The notes: generated by a model from the sequence alone, not told the origin. Counted from the stretch's first letter, positions 52,159-63,431 are shown. The stretch is 64,000 nucleotides of DNA from Deinococcus sp. (GCF_018260555.1 NZ_JAGLBB010000003.1:27734-91733); one strand, 5' to 3'. Translations and numbers: made by a program.

Positions 52159-53229
52159 TCACCGTTTGTAAAACGGCAGTTGCACGCGCGTGGCGGGGTG
52201 GTCCTTGCCGCGTACCTCGACCTCGAACGATTCGCGGGTGGCGTGCGCGGCGTCAACGAGGGCCATGGCGATGGGGTGCCCGAAGGTGGGGCTGCTGCTG
52301 CCGCTCGTGACGTGCCCGACGACCACGCCGCCGACCTTGACGGGGTAGCCCTCACGGACCGGCACGCGCTCGAGCTTCAGGCCAATCAGGGTCTGGGTGG
52401 GGGGAGTGCGGATGTGATCGCGGCCGACGTGGTCCTTATCCTTCACGACCCAGCTGTAGGTGCTGCTCAGGGGGTGGATGGTGTCGCTGAATTCATGCCC
52501 GTACAGCGGGAAGCCCGCCTCCAGGCGCAGGGTGTCGCGCGCGCCCAGTCCGGCGGGCGTGAAGCCCACGGCCAGGAGTTTGTCCCAGATGGTTTCGGCC
52601 TCGCTGGCGTCCGTGAACACCTCGAACCCGTCCTCGCCGGTGTACCCGGTGCGGGCCAGCCACACGTCGAACCCGAACAGCCGGGCGGGGAAGAAGGCGT
52701 TCTTCTTTCTGGTACTCAGGTCGGTGTCGGTGTGGGGTTGCAGCAGCGCCTCGGTCTGCGGGCCCTGCGCGGCCAGCAGGCCCCAGCGGCCGCTCTCGTC
52801 GGTCAGGGTCACGTCGAAGCCCCCGGCGTGGCCTTGCAGGTGCGCCCAGTCCTTGGCGACGTTGCTGGCGTTCACGACCGTCAGGTACTCGCCGTCGGCC
52901 ACCATGTAGATGTAAATGTCGTCCACCAGCCCACCGGAGACGCCCGGCAGCCAGTTGTACTGCGCGCGGCCGGGTTTGAGTTTGCTCACGTCGTTGGTCG
53001 TGACGTTCTGCAAGAACGCCAGTGCGCCGCTGCCCTGCACGCGGAATTCGCCCATGTGCGACACGTCGAACACACCGGCCTTCGTGCGCACGGCGTCGTG
53101 TTCGGCTTTCACGCCTGCGTACTGCACGGGCATGTCCCACCCGCCGAAGGGCACCATGCGGGCCCCGGCGCGCAGGTGCGCGGCATGTAACGGCGTCCGC
53201 TTGAGCGGCTCGGGGGGGGACTGGTTCAC
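52159..53229 (-). CDS. gcvT: Aminomethyltransferase, T-protein
   Basis: 356 aa, folate-dependent enzyme that releases ammonia and makes methylene-THF. Family signatures: [46 protein letters not shown] and [18 protein letters not shown]. The GTG at 53229 is chosen because TACAGT lies seven bases upstream. First gene of gcvT-gcvH-gcvP. No glycine riboswitch fits in the leaderless 5' end. Confidence 0.96.
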   Translation of the reverse strand: MNQSPPEPLKRTPLHAAHLRAGARMVPFGGWDMPVQYAGVKAEHDAVRTKAGVFDVSHMGEFRVQGSGALAFLQNVTTNDVSKLKPGRAQYNWLPGVSGGLVDDIYIYMVADGEYLTVVNASNVAKDWAHLQGHAGGFDVTLTDESGRWGLLAAQGPQTEALLQPHTDTDLSTRKKNAFFPARLFGFDVWLARTGYTGEDGFEVFTDASEAETIWDKLLAVGFTPAGLGARDTLRLEAGFPLYGHEFSDTIHPLSSTYSWVVKDKDHVGRDHIRTPPTQTLIGLKLERVPVREGYPVKVGGVVVGHVTSGSSSPTFGHPIAMALVDAAHATRESFEVEVRGKDHPATRVQLPFYKR

Positions 53230-53236
53230 ACCTGAA

Positions 53237-53242
53237 ACTGTA
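53237..53242 (-). promoter_or_regulatory. -10 box for leaderless gcvT mRNA
   Basis: TACAGT on the minus strand, seven bases before the GTG. Confidence 0.65.
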
Positions 53243-53596
53243 GCCGAGCAGCCCCCCATGCGTCCAAGCCCGCTGGACGCACCGGGAGGCCCGCGCACGG
53301 CACGCGGAAGCCGCCACGGTCGTCTGGAACGCACCCGCGGTCCTCAGGAGCCCGTCGCCTGGATGGCGTGCTTCCCTCAGACCGACTGCGGTTGAGTTGG
53401 TGCAGTTCCGATAGAGTCCGGGTGGATGCGAGGAGGAACAACACACGCCCCTGGGCACAATGGCGCGCCGTCCGTCTGAGCGCGGGAACACAGAGGTCAG
53501 CGGGGGTTGGCGGGGTGGCCTATCGGTCGGTTAGCGCCCCCCTGTTCCTGATGCAGTCACCGCCGCACCTAACACGCGTTTGGATACCATGCGGGC
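53243..53596. other. Divergent region between gcvT and pccB
   Basis: Contains a decayed SRE fragment at about 53378-53447 (GTTGAGTTGGTGCAGTTCCG, then GGATGCGAGGAGGAACAAC). Otherwise promoter sequence; no gene seen. Confidence 0.5.
53585..53590 (+). promoter_or_regulatory. -10 box for pccB
   Basis: TACCAT, six bases, then ATG 53597. Confidence 0.55.
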
Positions 53597-55159
<1,563 letters not shown>

Positions 55160-55165
55160 GGGAGG

Positions 55166-55209
55166 CGTGGTGAGTGGGATGGGGTGAACCGTCCCATCCA
55201 CTTACCACG
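55166..55209 (+). terminator. Long hairpin terminator after pccB
   Basis: CGTGGTGAGTGGGATGGG pairs with CCCATCCACTTACCACG with one mismatch and one bulge. The stem begins seven bases past the stop. Confidence 0.65.
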
Positions 55210-55322
55210 TCCTGCTCCTGATTATCGTCATGTGGGTTGCCCGCGCGGAGACTGCCCGCATGATGCGGATGCCGGTGGGATGATGATCTAATGCCCTTCC
55301 ATAGTTTCAAATGGATAGTCGG

Positions 55323-56027
55323 TCAGGTAGGGTTCCGATGCCCGCCAGCCAGCAGGCCGTAGGTCACGGGCACGTGCCTGCCCAGGCCTGCCCACCCGGC
55401 CGGAACCGTCACGCGCAACCCGTCCCCCAGGGACGCCGCCGCGTTCAGCAGCGCCGCGCCCGCCCTGGCGTCTAGGGCCCCCCACAGGTGCGCCGCGCCG
55501 CCCGGTCCGCGTGCCTGCCACAGCAGCGATCCCACGGCCTGCCCGTCCCGGTACGCCATCAGCAGGGTGAATCCCCTGGGAGCGGCCTCCAGCGGTGCTG
55601 CCAGTTGCCGCGCCAGTCCCGCCGCCCACTCTGGCGTGCCGTGCGCCGCACACAGCGCCGCTGCCCACGCGCTCAGGTGCAGGCGGCCCACCTGCTCGAT
55701 CCGCACCAGGGCGTCCAGCGGTTCCGGCTCCCCGGCCCAGTCGCCGACCCACACCTGCGCCACCCTCTGGACACCCAGCCCCGCCGGGGCGGCCGCGCCC
55801 GCCCACGCCACCAGCGGCGGCAGGCCCTGCGCCTCGTGCCAGTCCTGCACGGCCCGCAGGTCCACCCTCTCCACACGGCCTGCCACGTCGCCCGGCAGGA
55901 ATGTGGCGTTTAACGCCAGCACGTTCACGCCCGGCGTGAGCAGCGTCACCGCGCCCCCCTGCGTGCGCTGCACCACCGACAGCGGCGCGTGAAACTCGAT
56001 CAGATCAGTCAGGTCAGGGGGCAACAC
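55323..56027 (-). CDS. Hypothetical protein, 234 aa
   Basis: Ala/Gly/Leu-rich alpha/beta protein. Late segments (GFTLLMAYRDGQAVGSLLW, GAALLNAAASLGDGLRV) look faintly like an acetyltransferase fold, but the acetyl-CoA loop is not clear. GTG start with TACCCT six bases upstream. Ends close to the convergent pccB terminator. Confidence 0.65.
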   Translation of the reverse strand: MLPPDLTDLIEFHAPLSVVQRTQGGAVTLLTPGVNVLALNATFLPGDVAGRVERVDLRAVQDWHEAQGLPPLVAWAGAAAPAGLGVQRVAQVWVGDWAGEPEPLDALVRIEQVGRLHLSAWAAALCAAHGTPEWAAGLARQLAAPLEAAPRGFTLLMAYRDGQAVGSLLWQARGPGGAAHLWGALDARAGAALLNAAASLGDGLRVTVPAGWAGLGRHVPVTYGLLAGGHRNPT

Positions 56028-56033
56028 CCGCCC

Positions 56034-56039
56034 AGGGTA
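56034..56039 (-). promoter_or_regulatory. -10 box for the 234-aa hypothetical gene
   Basis: TACCCT on the minus strand, six bases before GTG 56027. Confidence 0.6.
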
Positions 56040-56054
56040 ATCGGAAGCAGGGAG

Positions 56055-56107
56055 CAGGAAATGGGGAGCGGATGGGACGCCGGCCCCGGTCCACTCCCCA
56101 CTTCCTG
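56055..56107 (-). terminator. Hairpin terminator of the AAA ATPase gene
   Basis: CAGGAA-TGGGGAG and CTCCCCA-TTCCTG (56055-56068, 56094-56107) pair with one internal mismatch, just past the stop at 56124. Confidence 0.6.
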
Positions 56108-56123
56108 TCGTTCGCCCGCTGTA

Positions 56124-57575
56124 TCAGTTCCAGCGGCCGCCGCGCTGCTGGCGCGTTTCGGCTTCCGGCGCGGCGTACAGTTCCTCGGCGCGCGAGAGTT
56201 TTTTCCGGCCGTACAGGCCTTCCAGGATGAACTCGGCGGCACTGACGCGCACGGCGTCGTCGCTGCTCGCGGCGACCTCGGCCGCCAGATCACTCAGGCC
56301 CGGCACCTCGCCCGCTGCTTTGAGCGCGGCGGCGCTGTCTCCACCCTGCGGGAAGCGGAACACGTTGCCAGCCTCGAACCACTGCTCCAGGTCGCGGGTG
56401 TTCGCGCTGCCGTAACTGCGGGCGTACGTGGCCCCGGCCGCCTTGCGGATCACGTCGCGGGCCACCTGATCGGCGCCCTTGAGTTCACCCTCGTACTCCA
56501 GTTCCATCTTGCCCGTGATGGCCGGCAGGCCCGCGTACACGTCACTGACGCGCACCACCGGGGCGTCCCCGGCCACGAGGCTGCGGCGTTCGGCGTTCGC
56601 GGCGGCGACCTCCATCAGCGAGATCGGCAGACGCTGCGACACGCCGCTCAGTTTGTCCACGCGGCCGTCCTCGCGCGCCTGGAACGCGATTTCCTCGATC
56701 AGTTCCGCAATGAACGGCGGCACGATCACGCCCTCGGCCCGCGCGGCCTCCTGCGCCGTGATGTTCATGCCCAGGCGCACGTCGGTCGGGTAGTGCGTGC
56801 GGATCTCGCTGCCGATGCGGTCCTTGAGCGGCGTGACGATCTTCCCGCGCGCCGTGTAATCCTCGGGGTTCGCGCTGAAGACCAGCATCACGTCCAGTTC
56901 CAGCCGGACCGGGTAGCCCTTGATCTGCACGTCCCCCTCCTGAAGGATGTTGAACAGCGCCACCTGCACCTTCGGGGACAGGTCCGCCAGTTCGTTCACC
57001 GCGAAGATGCCCCGGTTCGCGCGCGGCAGCAGCCCGAAGTGCATGCTTCTCACGTCGCCCAGGCTGGTGCCCAGACGCGCCGCCTTGATGGGGTCCACGT
57101 CGCCCACGAGGTCCGCGACCGTCACGTCCGGCGTCGCCAGTTTCTCCACGTACCGCTCCGCGCGCGGTAGCCAGCGGACCGGCAGGTCCAGCCCGTGCGC
57201 TTCGAGCAGGTGACGGCCCTCCGCGCCCACTGGGTTCAGTACGTCGTCCGGCATGTCCACGCCCGCAATGACCGGCACTTCGTCGTCCAGCAGGCCCGTG
57301 ATGGCCCGCAGAATCCGGCTCTTCGCCTGACCGCGCAACCCCAGCAGAATAAAGTTCTGCCGTGCCAGCAGCGCGTTCACCAGTTGCGGAATCACCGTGT
57401 CGTCGTAGCCAACCACACCGGGGAACAACTCCTCGCCGCTGCGCAACTTGCGGGTCAGGTTCTCCCGCACCTCGTCCTGCACCAGCCGAATGCGGCCGTC
57501 GAACGGCGCGCGCCCGGCGTACTCCGCCGTCTGAAGCAATTCACCCAACGTTCTCGCCTTCGTCGTCACCGTCAT
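56124..57575 (-). CDS. Magnesium-chelatase-like AAA+ ATPase
   Basis: 483 aa. P-loop GLRGQAKSR (79-87), as in ChlI/MoxR-type proteins (Ala replaces the last Gly); Walker B-like [20 protein letters not shown], and the sensor loop [16 protein letters not shown]. The region after residue 300 is helical. In other genomes this type is paired with a von Willebrand factor A protein; none is adjacent here, and there is no sign of chlorophyll synthesis, so a general metal-insertion or protein-remodelling role is more likely. Confidence 0.87.
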   Translation of the reverse strand: MTVTTKARTLGELLQTAEYAGRAPFDGRIRLVQDEVRENLTRKLRSGEELFPGVVGYDDTVIPQLVNALLARQNFILLGLRGQAKSRILRAITGLLDDEVPVIAGVDMPDDVLNPVGAEGRHLLEAHGLDLPVRWLPRAERYVEKLATPDVTVADLVGDVDPIKAARLGTSLGDVRSMHFGLLPRANRGIFAVNELADLSPKVQVALFNILQEGDVQIKGYPVRLELDVMLVFSANPEDYTARGKIVTPLKDRIGSEIRTHYPTDVRLGMNITAQEAARAEGVIVPPFIAELIEEIAFQAREDGRVDKLSGVSQRLPISLMEVAAANAERRSLVAGDAPVVRVSDVYAGLPAITGKMELEYEGELKGADQVARDVIRKAAGATYARSYGSANTRDLEQWFEAGNVFRFPQGGDSAAALKAAGEVPGLSDLAAEVAASSDDAVRVSAAEFILEGLYGRKKLSRAEELYAAPEAETRQQRGGRWN

Positions 57576-57691
57576 GATGCGCGGAACCTACCACGCACCC
57601 ACACGCGGGAATGTGCGGCTTGCTGGGAATCCCTCACGGCCGCGCCCACCAGAGAGCCGCAACTTCGCGTGCAGGCCTGATCGCCACCCAC

Positions 57692-57697
57692 TACGCT
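57692..57697 (+). promoter_or_regulatory. -10 box for the small membrane protein gene
   Basis: TACGCT, six bases, then ATG 57704. Confidence 0.6.
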
Positions 57698-57703
57698 GAC
57701 CGC

Positions 57704-58051
57704 ATGACCAGCACCCGGACACCCACCAGCCCCGCCGCCACGCTGCTGCTGATCCCCGCCGCCGCACTGACCGTCTGGGCACTCGCCGCCACCACCCCCG
57801 GCCTCCAGAACAGCGGCAGCGTCCGCCCCCTGCTCTACGCCACGTTCCTGCCACTGACACTCCTGACCGTCAGCCGCCTCCCCTGGACCACCTTCGCCCT
57901 GCTCGCCTGCGGCTGGATCCTCGGCATCCTCGGCCTCACCGTCACCCTCGCCGGAATTGCCAGCTGGGCCACCGGGGCGCCCGCTGCCTTGCTCGCCCTG
58001 GGCAGCGCCGCCGGATTCTTCCTGCTGCGCCGCAAGGACAGCGGCGAGTAA
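57704..58051 (+). CDS. Small membrane protein, 115 aa
   Basis: Four hydrophobic segments (TLLLIPAAALTVWALA, LLYATFLPLTLLTV, FALLACGWILGILGL, LLALGSAAGFFLL) and a charged C-terminus RRKDSGE. No known family recognised. Followed immediately by two SRE elements. Confidence 0.7.
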   Translation: MTSTRTPTSPAATLLLIPAAALTVWALAATTPGLQNSGSVRPLLYATFLPLTLLTVSRLPWTTFALLACGWILGILGLTVTLAGIASWATGAPAALLALGSAAGFFLLRRKDSGE

Positions 58052-58186
58052 GACGGATTCCGATTGATTCGGTGTAGTTCTGAATCAATCCGAGCGGACG
58101 CGAGTAGGAACCGCATACGGATTTCGCGGTATGGAGCCGCAGGCGGTGCTTTTCCGACTGTGGTGGAATGGAGCGGAATCCGTATC
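58052..58186 (+). repeat. SRE dispersed repeat, copy D
   Basis: Nearly the same as copy C: GATTGATTCGG/CTGAATCAATC hairpin, GGACGCGAGTAGGAACCG, GCGGTATGGAGCCGCAGG, ending GCGGAATCCGTATCA. Confidence 0.92.
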
Positions 58187-58264
58187 ATACGGACTCCGGT
58201 CGAGTGGCTTGCAAGGCCGTTCAATCCGGGCGGACGCGAGTGCGAGGAGCACGGACGGGGTCCT
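58187..58264 (+). repeat. Second, diverged SRE-type element in tandem
   Basis: TACGGACTCCGGTCGAGTGG, then GCTTGCAAGGCCGTTCAATC and GGGCGGACGCGAGTGCGAGGA. It shares the ends and the GCGGACGCGAG block with SRE but has the TTGCAAGG-type loop seen at 4175 and 31979. Confidence 0.65.
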
Positions 58265-58289
58265 TATCAACAGGCCGTGAAAAAGGATG

Positions 58290-58340
58290 AGGCAGTCGGG
58301 AGTGGACGGGACCCGGCCCCTGGCCCACGCCCTACTGCCT
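58290..58340 (-). terminator. Hairpin terminator of the 22-residue repeat gene
   Basis: AGGCAGT-GGG and CCC-ACTGCCT pair with one mismatch, beyond the stop at 58349. Confidence 0.5.
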
Positions 58341-58348
58341 GCTAGCGT

Positions 58349-58849
58349 TTACCCCCCGCTGCTGCTGCTGGCGGAGGCGTCGTGCGCCTGCTGATCTTCG
58401 AGGGCCTTGTACGCGCAGACGGCGGCCAGGGCGGCGACTTCGGTGGGCACGCCGCCGAGGGTCAGGTTCACGTCCTTGCCGTCCAGTACGCCACCGATGC
58501 GGCCGTGCAGGCGGTCGCCGCTGACGTGCAGGTCCACGGTCTTGCCGTCCAGGCGGCCGGAGAATCGGCCCCGCACGTGGTCGCCGCTGATCTGCAGGTG
58601 AATGTCGTCCCCGCCGATGTGGCCGCCGAGGCGCACGCTGACGCTCTGGGGGGTCACGTCGCCGTCGGCGTCGAAGCCAGCGAAGGTGCCGCCGATGCGG
58701 CCGTCCACGTCCCCGGCACGGACCGTGAGTTTGATGTCCTTGCCCTGGAACGTCCCGCCGATGCGGCCGTCCAGGCGTTCGCCGTTCCAGTCGGCGCGCA
58801 GGTCGTACCCCTGGGTCATGCCGCCGATCCGTCCGTTCAGTTCGCTCAT
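58349..58849 (-). CDS. Protein of six 22-residue GRIGG repeats
   Basis: 166 aa. Residues 4-135 are six back-to-back repeats of exactly 22 residues with consensus xxGRIGGxxxGxDxxLxVxGDx. Each opens with GRIGG, or VRLGG and GRFSG in two of them. The tail is helical (AALAAVCAYKALEDQQ) with a Ser/Gly end. No signal peptide or cysteine motif. The alternating hydrophobic pattern suggests a beta-solenoid or beta-sheet stack. Function unknown. One base separates it from the upstream EamA gene stop, so the two are co-transcribed. Confidence 0.85.
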   Translation of the reverse strand: MSELNGRIGGMTQGYDLRADWNGERLDGRIGGTFQGKDIKLTVRAGDVDGRIGGTFAGFDADGDVTPQSVSVRLGGHIGGDDIHLQISGDHVRGRFSGRLDGKTVDLHVSGDRLHGRIGGVLDGKDVNLTLGGVPTEVAALAAVCAYKALEDQQAHDASASSSSGG

Positions 58850-58850
58850 G

Positions 58851-59765
58851 TCACCCAGTACGCGCCGGGCGGGCGGTGGGTTGCCGGGCGGCGAGGGCCA
58901 CACCAGTCACGCACAGCAGCAGGCCGCCCAGCGACAGCGTGCTCAGGCGTTCGCCGTACAGCGCCCAGCTTTCCAGCACGGCCAGTGGCGGCACGAGGTA
59001 AAAGAGGCTGTTCACGCGCGCCGCCGGCAGGTCGCGCAGCAGGCGCATAAGCAGCAGGATCGCCCCGACCGACAGGACCAGCACCAGCCACGCGAGGGAC
59101 AGGATGAATTCTGCGTTCCAGTGGATCACGCCGCCCGCGCGCGCCAGGGTGACGGCCCCCAGCGCGGCGGCACTGACGACGTACTGCGTGGCCGTGCCGC
59201 CCAGCAGGGGCATGTCGGCCCCCACGCGCCGCTGGTAGAGGGTACCGGCAGTCGTGCAGATGAGTGCGAAGGCGGCGGCGCCCAGCGCGGCGGCGCTGCC
59301 CACGCCACCCGGATGGCCGGTGACGCGGCCCTCCACGACCAGCAGGACGCCCGCGAAACCCAGCAGCAGCCCCGCCCACTGCGCCCGCGTGACCCGCTCG
59401 CCCAGCAGCGGCCAGGACAGCAGGCCGGTCAGCAGGGGCTGTACGCCCACCAACACGCTGGTGATTCCGGCGGGCAGGCCCAGCCCGATGGCGGTCGTCA
59501 CGCCGCCCAGGTACCCGGCGTGCAGCAGCAGGCCCGTCACGCCCGCCCGCGTCGCCTGCGCACGCGTGGGCCACGGGGCGCGCAGCGCGGCCGTCAGAGC
59601 CAGCATCAGCAGGGCCGCCAGGGCGAAGCGGACGGTCAGGAACGCATACGGATCGGCGTTCCGCACGGCACCCTTGGTGCCCAGGAAGCCGGTACTCCAG
59701 AGCAGCACGAACAGCAGCGGCGTGGCCGACAGGAACGCGGCGGGCGGGGCCTTCAGGCGGGTCAT
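58851..59765 (-). CDS. EamA/DMT family transporter
   Basis: 304 aa with ten predicted membrane helices in two EamA repeats (LLWSTGFLGTKGAVRNADPY at the start; LGERVTRAQWAGLLLGFAGV between; YGERLSTLSLGGLLLCVTGV at the end). Drug/metabolite exporter; substrate unknown. TAGCCT lies five bases before the ATG. Longer in-frame extension upstream overlaps other genes and is not used. Confidence 0.9.
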   Translation of the reverse strand: MTRLKAPPAAFLSATPLLFVLLWSTGFLGTKGAVRNADPYAFLTVRFALAALLMLALTAALRAPWPTRAQATRAGVTGLLLHAGYLGGVTTAIGLGLPAGITSVLVGVQPLLTGLLSWPLLGERVTRAQWAGLLLGFAGVLLVVEGRVTGHPGGVGSAAALGAAAFALICTTAGTLYQRRVGADMPLLGGTATQYVVSAAALGAVTLARAGGVIHWNAEFILSLAWLVLVLSVGAILLLMRLLRDLPAARVNSLFYLVPPLAVLESWALYGERLSTLSLGGLLLCVTGVALAARQPTARPARTG

Positions 59766-59770
59766 GCGGC

Positions 59771-59776
59771 AGGCTA
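59771..59776 (-). promoter_or_regulatory. -10 box for the EamA gene
   Basis: TAGCCT on the minus strand, five bases before ATG 59765. Confidence 0.5.
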
Positions 59777-59800
59777 CGGCAGGAACGGGCGGCGCGCGGC

Positions 59801-60322
59801 TCAGGTGTCCAGCAGGGCGGCGATGGCCCCCACGGTCCGTTCGTTGCGGACGGTCACGCCCACGCCCAGCACCCGTTCGATCACGGCGGCCGACAGTTTC
59901 ATGGTCCGCACGCCGTCCGGGACCGTCTGGTACAGCGTCTGCCCCACGATCTCCCAGCGTTCCGGCGTCACGTTCCGGGCGCGCAGGGCCTCCACACGCT
60001 CCGGGGCAGGCGGGTCGCGCAGGAACGCCACCACGACCGCCTCGCTGCGCAGGTGGGCGGGGCAACCGGTTGCCGCTTCCTGCCACTCGTGCGCATTCCG
60101 CAGCGTCACGGGCACCGGGAAACCGAACTGCGTTTCCAGCGCCGCCTCCAGCCGCCCGCGCAGGTCCGGGTCGGGGTCCGCGCTGAACACGGCGTTCCCG
60201 CTCTGGATGTACGTGCGGACTTCCCGCAGGCCCAGGCCGGTCAACAGGGCGCGCAGGTCGGCCATGGGCACCTTGCGCCGCGCTCCCAGGTTCACTGCGT
60301 GCAGCAGCGCCACGAAGATCAT
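59801..60322 (-). CDS. DUF1697 protein
   Basis: 173 aa. Family pattern: FVALLHAVNLGARRKVPMAD, REVRTYIQSGNAVFSA and the closing TVRNERTVGAIAALL. Small alpha/beta protein of unknown function, common in Deinococcus and Actinobacteria. Confidence 0.88.
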   Translation of the reverse strand: MIFVALLHAVNLGARRKVPMADLRALLTGLGLREVRTYIQSGNAVFSADPDPDLRGRLEAALETQFGFPVPVTLRNAHEWQEAATGCPAHLRSEAVVVAFLRDPPAPERVEALRARNVTPERWEIVGQTLYQTVPDGVRTMKLSAAVIERVLGVGVTVRNERTVGAIAALLDT

Positions 60323-60371
60323 GTTCAGCGTTGTACCAGACTTTCGCGCCCCGGTGCGGCAGACTGGCCTG

Positions 60372-60812
60372 ATGCGCCCCGTCACACCCGCCGATGCTGC
60401 CACCCTCGCCGCGCACCGCTACCCGGACGCCTGCGACCTCCCCGAGCGGCCCGTGTATGCCGCGTGGGTGGAATCTGCTCTGCGGGAGGGGTCGTACCTG
60501 GGCTTCCTGCTGGAGAGTGGGGGAGAGGTGATCGCCGGGGCGGGCGTGACCCTGCTGCACTGGGGGCCCACGCGCGGCGATCCGCAGCCGTGGCGGGCGC
60601 GGGTCGTGAACGTCTGGACGCACCCGGACTGGCGCCGCGCCGGGCACGCCCGCACGCTGGTCGTGGCCTGCCTGGACGCCCTGCGGTGACGCGGAATCAT
60701 GCGCGTCAGCCTGGGCAGCAGCGACAGGGCCCGCCCGCTGTACGCGGACCTGGGCTTCGCGGCCAGCACCCACGAGATGAACCTGACGCTGCGCGCCGCG
60801 CAGGCAGAATAG
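60372..60812 (+). pseudogene. GNAT acetyltransferase interrupted by one in-frame stop
   Basis: The frame encodes a GNAT domain, VVNVWTHPDWRRAGHARTLV (acetyl-CoA loop) then CLDALR, meets TGA at 60687-60689, and continues in the same frame as RGIMRVSLGSSDRARPLYAD, LGF and MNLTLRAAQAE to TAG at 60810. The second part is exactly the expected GNAT C-terminus. One substitution (for example CGA to TGA) explains the break. Read-through is possible but unlikely; a sequencing error is another explanation. Confidence 0.8.
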
Positions 60813-60816
60813 CCAC

Positions 60817-61218
60817 ATGACTTCCTTCAAGCGTGCCTTCACGCAGGCGACCGCCCGGTACGGCCGATTCGGGCACGCGGCACACCTGTTCGTCGCGTGG
60901 ACGCTGCTGCGCGACCGGCCCGCGCTGGCTGCCCTGGCCGAATTCCGCGCGGGCCTGCGCGCCCTGGCCGACAGCCTGGGCCTTCAGGACAAGTACAGCG
61001 AGACGCAGACGGTCGCGTGGTTCTTCGCGGTGCTCGACCATCTGGACCGCACCGGGAACAGTACGGAGGACTGGGAGGCGTTCGAGGCCCGGAACCCTGA
61101 CCTGTTCGGTCCCGCCTACCTGCACGCCTTCTATCCACCCGGGGTGCTGGGCAGCCGGGCGGCGCGGCTGCACTTCCTGCCGCCTGAACCGGCGCCCGGA
61201 CCGGCCGGGACCTCCTAG
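60817..61218 (+). CDS. Hypothetical protein, 133 aa
   Basis: Helical soluble protein starting MTSFKRAFTQATARYGRFGHAAHLFVAW. The pattern FxHAAHLxVAWxLL with aromatic residues recurs in small helical proteins of unknown function. Starts four bases after the broken GNAT gene; ends before gatB. Confidence 0.7.
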   Translation: MTSFKRAFTQATARYGRFGHAAHLFVAWTLLRDRPALAALAEFRAGLRALADSLGLQDKYSETQTVAWFFAVLDHLDRTGNSTEDWEAFEARNPDLFGPAYLHAFYPPGVLGSRAARLHFLPPEPAPGPAGTS

Positions 61219-61250
61219 CCCGCGTATGCCGTGGCCGTGCGGCGCGGCGG

Positions 61251-61256
61251 TATCCT
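61251..61256 (+). promoter_or_regulatory. -10 box for leaderless gatB mRNA
   Basis: TATCCT, seven bases, then ATG 61264. Confidence 0.65.
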
Positions 61257-61263
61257 GCGTGGC

Positions 61264-62712
61264 ATGTCGTATGTGGCGGTTATTGGTCTGGAAGTTCACC
61301 TGCAACTCAAGACGCGGTCCAAGATCTTCAGCGCGTGTCCGCAGGAGTATCACGGGGCGGAACCGAACACGTTCACGGACCCGTTCACGCTGGGCTTGCC
61401 GGGCACGCTGCCCACGCTGAACCGTGAGGCAGTGGAACTCGCCATGATGTTCGGCCTGGGCCTGAACTGCGACGTGAGCGGCTTCACGCAGTTTCACCGC
61501 AAGAATTACTTTTACCCGGACGCCCCCAAGAACTTCCAGCTGTCGCAGTACGACCGGCCCATCGCGCGCGACGGGTTCCTGGACGTGACCGTGCCGGGCG
61601 GCGAGACGAGCCGCGTGCGCATCAAGCGGGCGCACCTGGAGGACGACGCGGGCAAACTGACGCACCCCACATACGCGCCGTACTCCATGCTCGACCTGAA
61701 CCGCGCCGGGTCCAGCCTGCTGGAGATGGTCACGGAGGCCGACATCGTGAGCGCCGAGCAGGCCCGCGCGTTCCTGGAGAGCGTGCAGGCCATCGCGCAG
61801 GCGCTGGGGGTCAGTGACGCCACGCCCGAGGAAGGCAAGATGCGTTGCGACGTGAACCTCAGCCTGCACCGGCCCGGCGAGCCGTGGGGCACCAAGTGCG
61901 AGGTGAAGAACCTCAACTCGTTCCGCTCCGTGGCGCGGGCCATCGAGTTCGAGACGGTGCGGCAGGCCCGCATTCTGGACGCCGGTGGGCGCGTTACGCA
62001 GGACACCCTGGGCTGGGACGAGGGCGGCCAGAAGACCTTCCTGATGCGCACCAAGGAAGGCGAGGCCGACTACCGGTACTTCCCCGAGCCGGACCTGCCC
62101 CCACTGGACATCACGCCCGAATGGATCGCGCGCGTGCGGGAGCGCATGCCCGAACTGCCGGCGCAGAAACTGGACCGTTACCGCGCGGCGGGTGTCCGCG
62201 AGGCCGACGCGCAGACCCTGAGCCTCAGCGTGCCGCTGTCGCGCTTCTACGACGAGGCGCTGGAGACGCAGCCCCGCCCGGACGCCCAGAAACCTGATGC
62301 GCAGAAACTGGCGAACTGGCTGCTGGGTGACGTGTCCGGCCTGCTGGCCGCGCAGGAGCGCAGCGTCACGGACGCCGACCTGAAACCCGCGCACCTGGCC
62401 GCGCTGGTCCACCTGATCGACGCGGGGACCATCAGTGGCAAGATCGCCAAGGACCTGCTCCCGGACGTGATGACCGGCCACGACCCGGCCCAACTGGTGC
62501 AGGAACGCGGCCTGAGCGTCGTGACCGACACGGCCGCCATCGACGCGGCCATCGACGCGGCCATGACGGCCGACCCGGCCACCGTCGAGAAGGTCCGCGC
62601 GGGGAACGCCAAGGCCATGAACGCCCTGTTCGGGCCGGTCATGAAAGCCATGGGCGGCCAGGCCAAACCGGAAGTGGTGCGCGAACGCCTGAGCGCCAAG
62701 CTGGGCCTGTGA
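61264..62712 (+). CDS. gatB: Asp-tRNA(Asn)/Glu-tRNA(Gln) amidotransferase subunit B
   Basis: 482 aa kinase-type subunit that activates the misacylated tRNA and accepts ammonia from GatA. Signatures: [53 protein letters not shown], and the C-terminal YqeY-like helical tail ([20 protein letters not shown]). A Pro/Asp/Ala insertion near residues 338-350 ([11 protein letters not shown]) is a local duplication. Usual length. Confidence 0.97.
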   Translation: MSYVAVIGLEVHLQLKTRSKIFSACPQEYHGAEPNTFTDPFTLGLPGTLPTLNREAVELAMMFGLGLNCDVSGFTQFHRKNYFYPDAPKNFQLSQYDRPIARDGFLDVTVPGGETSRVRIKRAHLEDDAGKLTHPTYAPYSMLDLNRAGSSLLEMVTEADIVSAEQARAFLESVQAIAQALGVSDATPEEGKMRCDVNLSLHRPGEPWGTKCEVKNLNSFRSVARAIEFETVRQARILDAGGRVTQDTLGWDEGGQKTFLMRTKEGEADYRYFPEPDLPPLDITPEWIARVRERMPELPAQKLDRYRAAGVREADAQTLSLSVPLSRFYDEALETQPRPDAQKPDAQKLANWLLGDVSGLLAAQERSVTDADLKPAHLAALVHLIDAGTISGKIAKDLLPDVMTGHDPAQLVQERGLSVVTDTAAIDAAIDAAMTADPATVEKVRAGNAKAMNALFGPVMKAMGGQAKPEVVRERLSAKLGL

Positions 62713-62728
62713 ACGCCGCGGAGCGCGC

Positions 62729-63388
62729 GTGACTCCGGCCCGCTGGCGGTCCCTGGCGCTGGGCGCGCTGTGGGCGCAGGTCGCGGCGCTGCTGGGCACG
62801 GCCGCGTTCTCACTGTGGCACTCGGTGGACTTCAGCCGTTACTTCAACGCTGCCGAGGCCCTGATCGCCGCGCTGGTCATGGCCTGGTGGACCACCCTGC
62901 TGGGCCGCACCCTGAACGCCCAGCCCACGCCCGGCACGGACGGCGTGCACCGCGCCCTGACGATGGTCTTCCCCTGGCTGACCTCACTGCGCGGCGCGCT
63001 GTGGGGCCTGACGCTGTTCGGTGTGCTGGGCGGCGCCACCCCCGAAGCGAACCCGGTGGCCCTGACGGCCCTGCTGACCATCTGGGGCACGGCGATCCTC
63101 GCCAGTAACGCCACGTACGGCAGCCTTGCGCGCGTCAGCACCGAGCCGCTGGCCGCGGCGCCCCGCCGCAAGCTGATGGACTGGCTGAACCTCGCCGCCG
63201 CCCTGAGCCTCGGCATGGCCGTCCTGAACGTCGTGCCTATCCGCGGCTTCAGCGGCGACCCGGACCTGAGCACGCAACTCGTGTACGGCCTGGGCGGCCT
63301 GCTCGACGTGACCGCCACCCTGCTGGCCCTGCGCGCCCTGCAGGTGCAGCCCGTCCCGGACGGTGAACAGGGGAAAGTTGATGGTTGA
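62729..63388 (+). CDS. Membrane protein, 219 aa
   Basis: About five hydrophobic helices (LALGALWAQVAALLGTAAF, AALVMAWWTTLLG, ALWGLTLFGVLGGA, ALLTIWGTAILAS, LLDVTATLLALRAL). GTG start with GGAG five bases upstream. No family recognised. Follows gatB by 16 bases and is probably co-transcribed. Confidence 0.72.
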   Translation: MTPARWRSLALGALWAQVAALLGTAAFSLWHSVDFSRYFNAAEALIAALVMAWWTTLLGRTLNAQPTPGTDGVHRALTMVFPWLTSLRGALWGLTLFGVLGGATPEANPVALTALLTIWGTAILASNATYGSLARVSTEPLAAAPRRKLMDWLNLAAALSLGMAVLNVVPIRGFSGDPDLSTQLVYGLGGLLDVTATLLALRALQVQPVPDGEQGKVDG

Positions 63389-63431
63389 TGGATAACAGGG
63401 GTTGGTCCTCTATCACCCACCCACCATCCCC

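Noticed and set aside
52089..53229. Glycine riboswitch in front of the gcv operon
   Set aside because: gcvT appears leaderless (TACAGT seven bases before the start), and the gcvT-gcvH gap is too short and lacks the conserved aptamer pattern.
60706..62799. 697-codon minus-strand frame opposite gatB
   Set aside because: Antisense to a clearly conserved gene.
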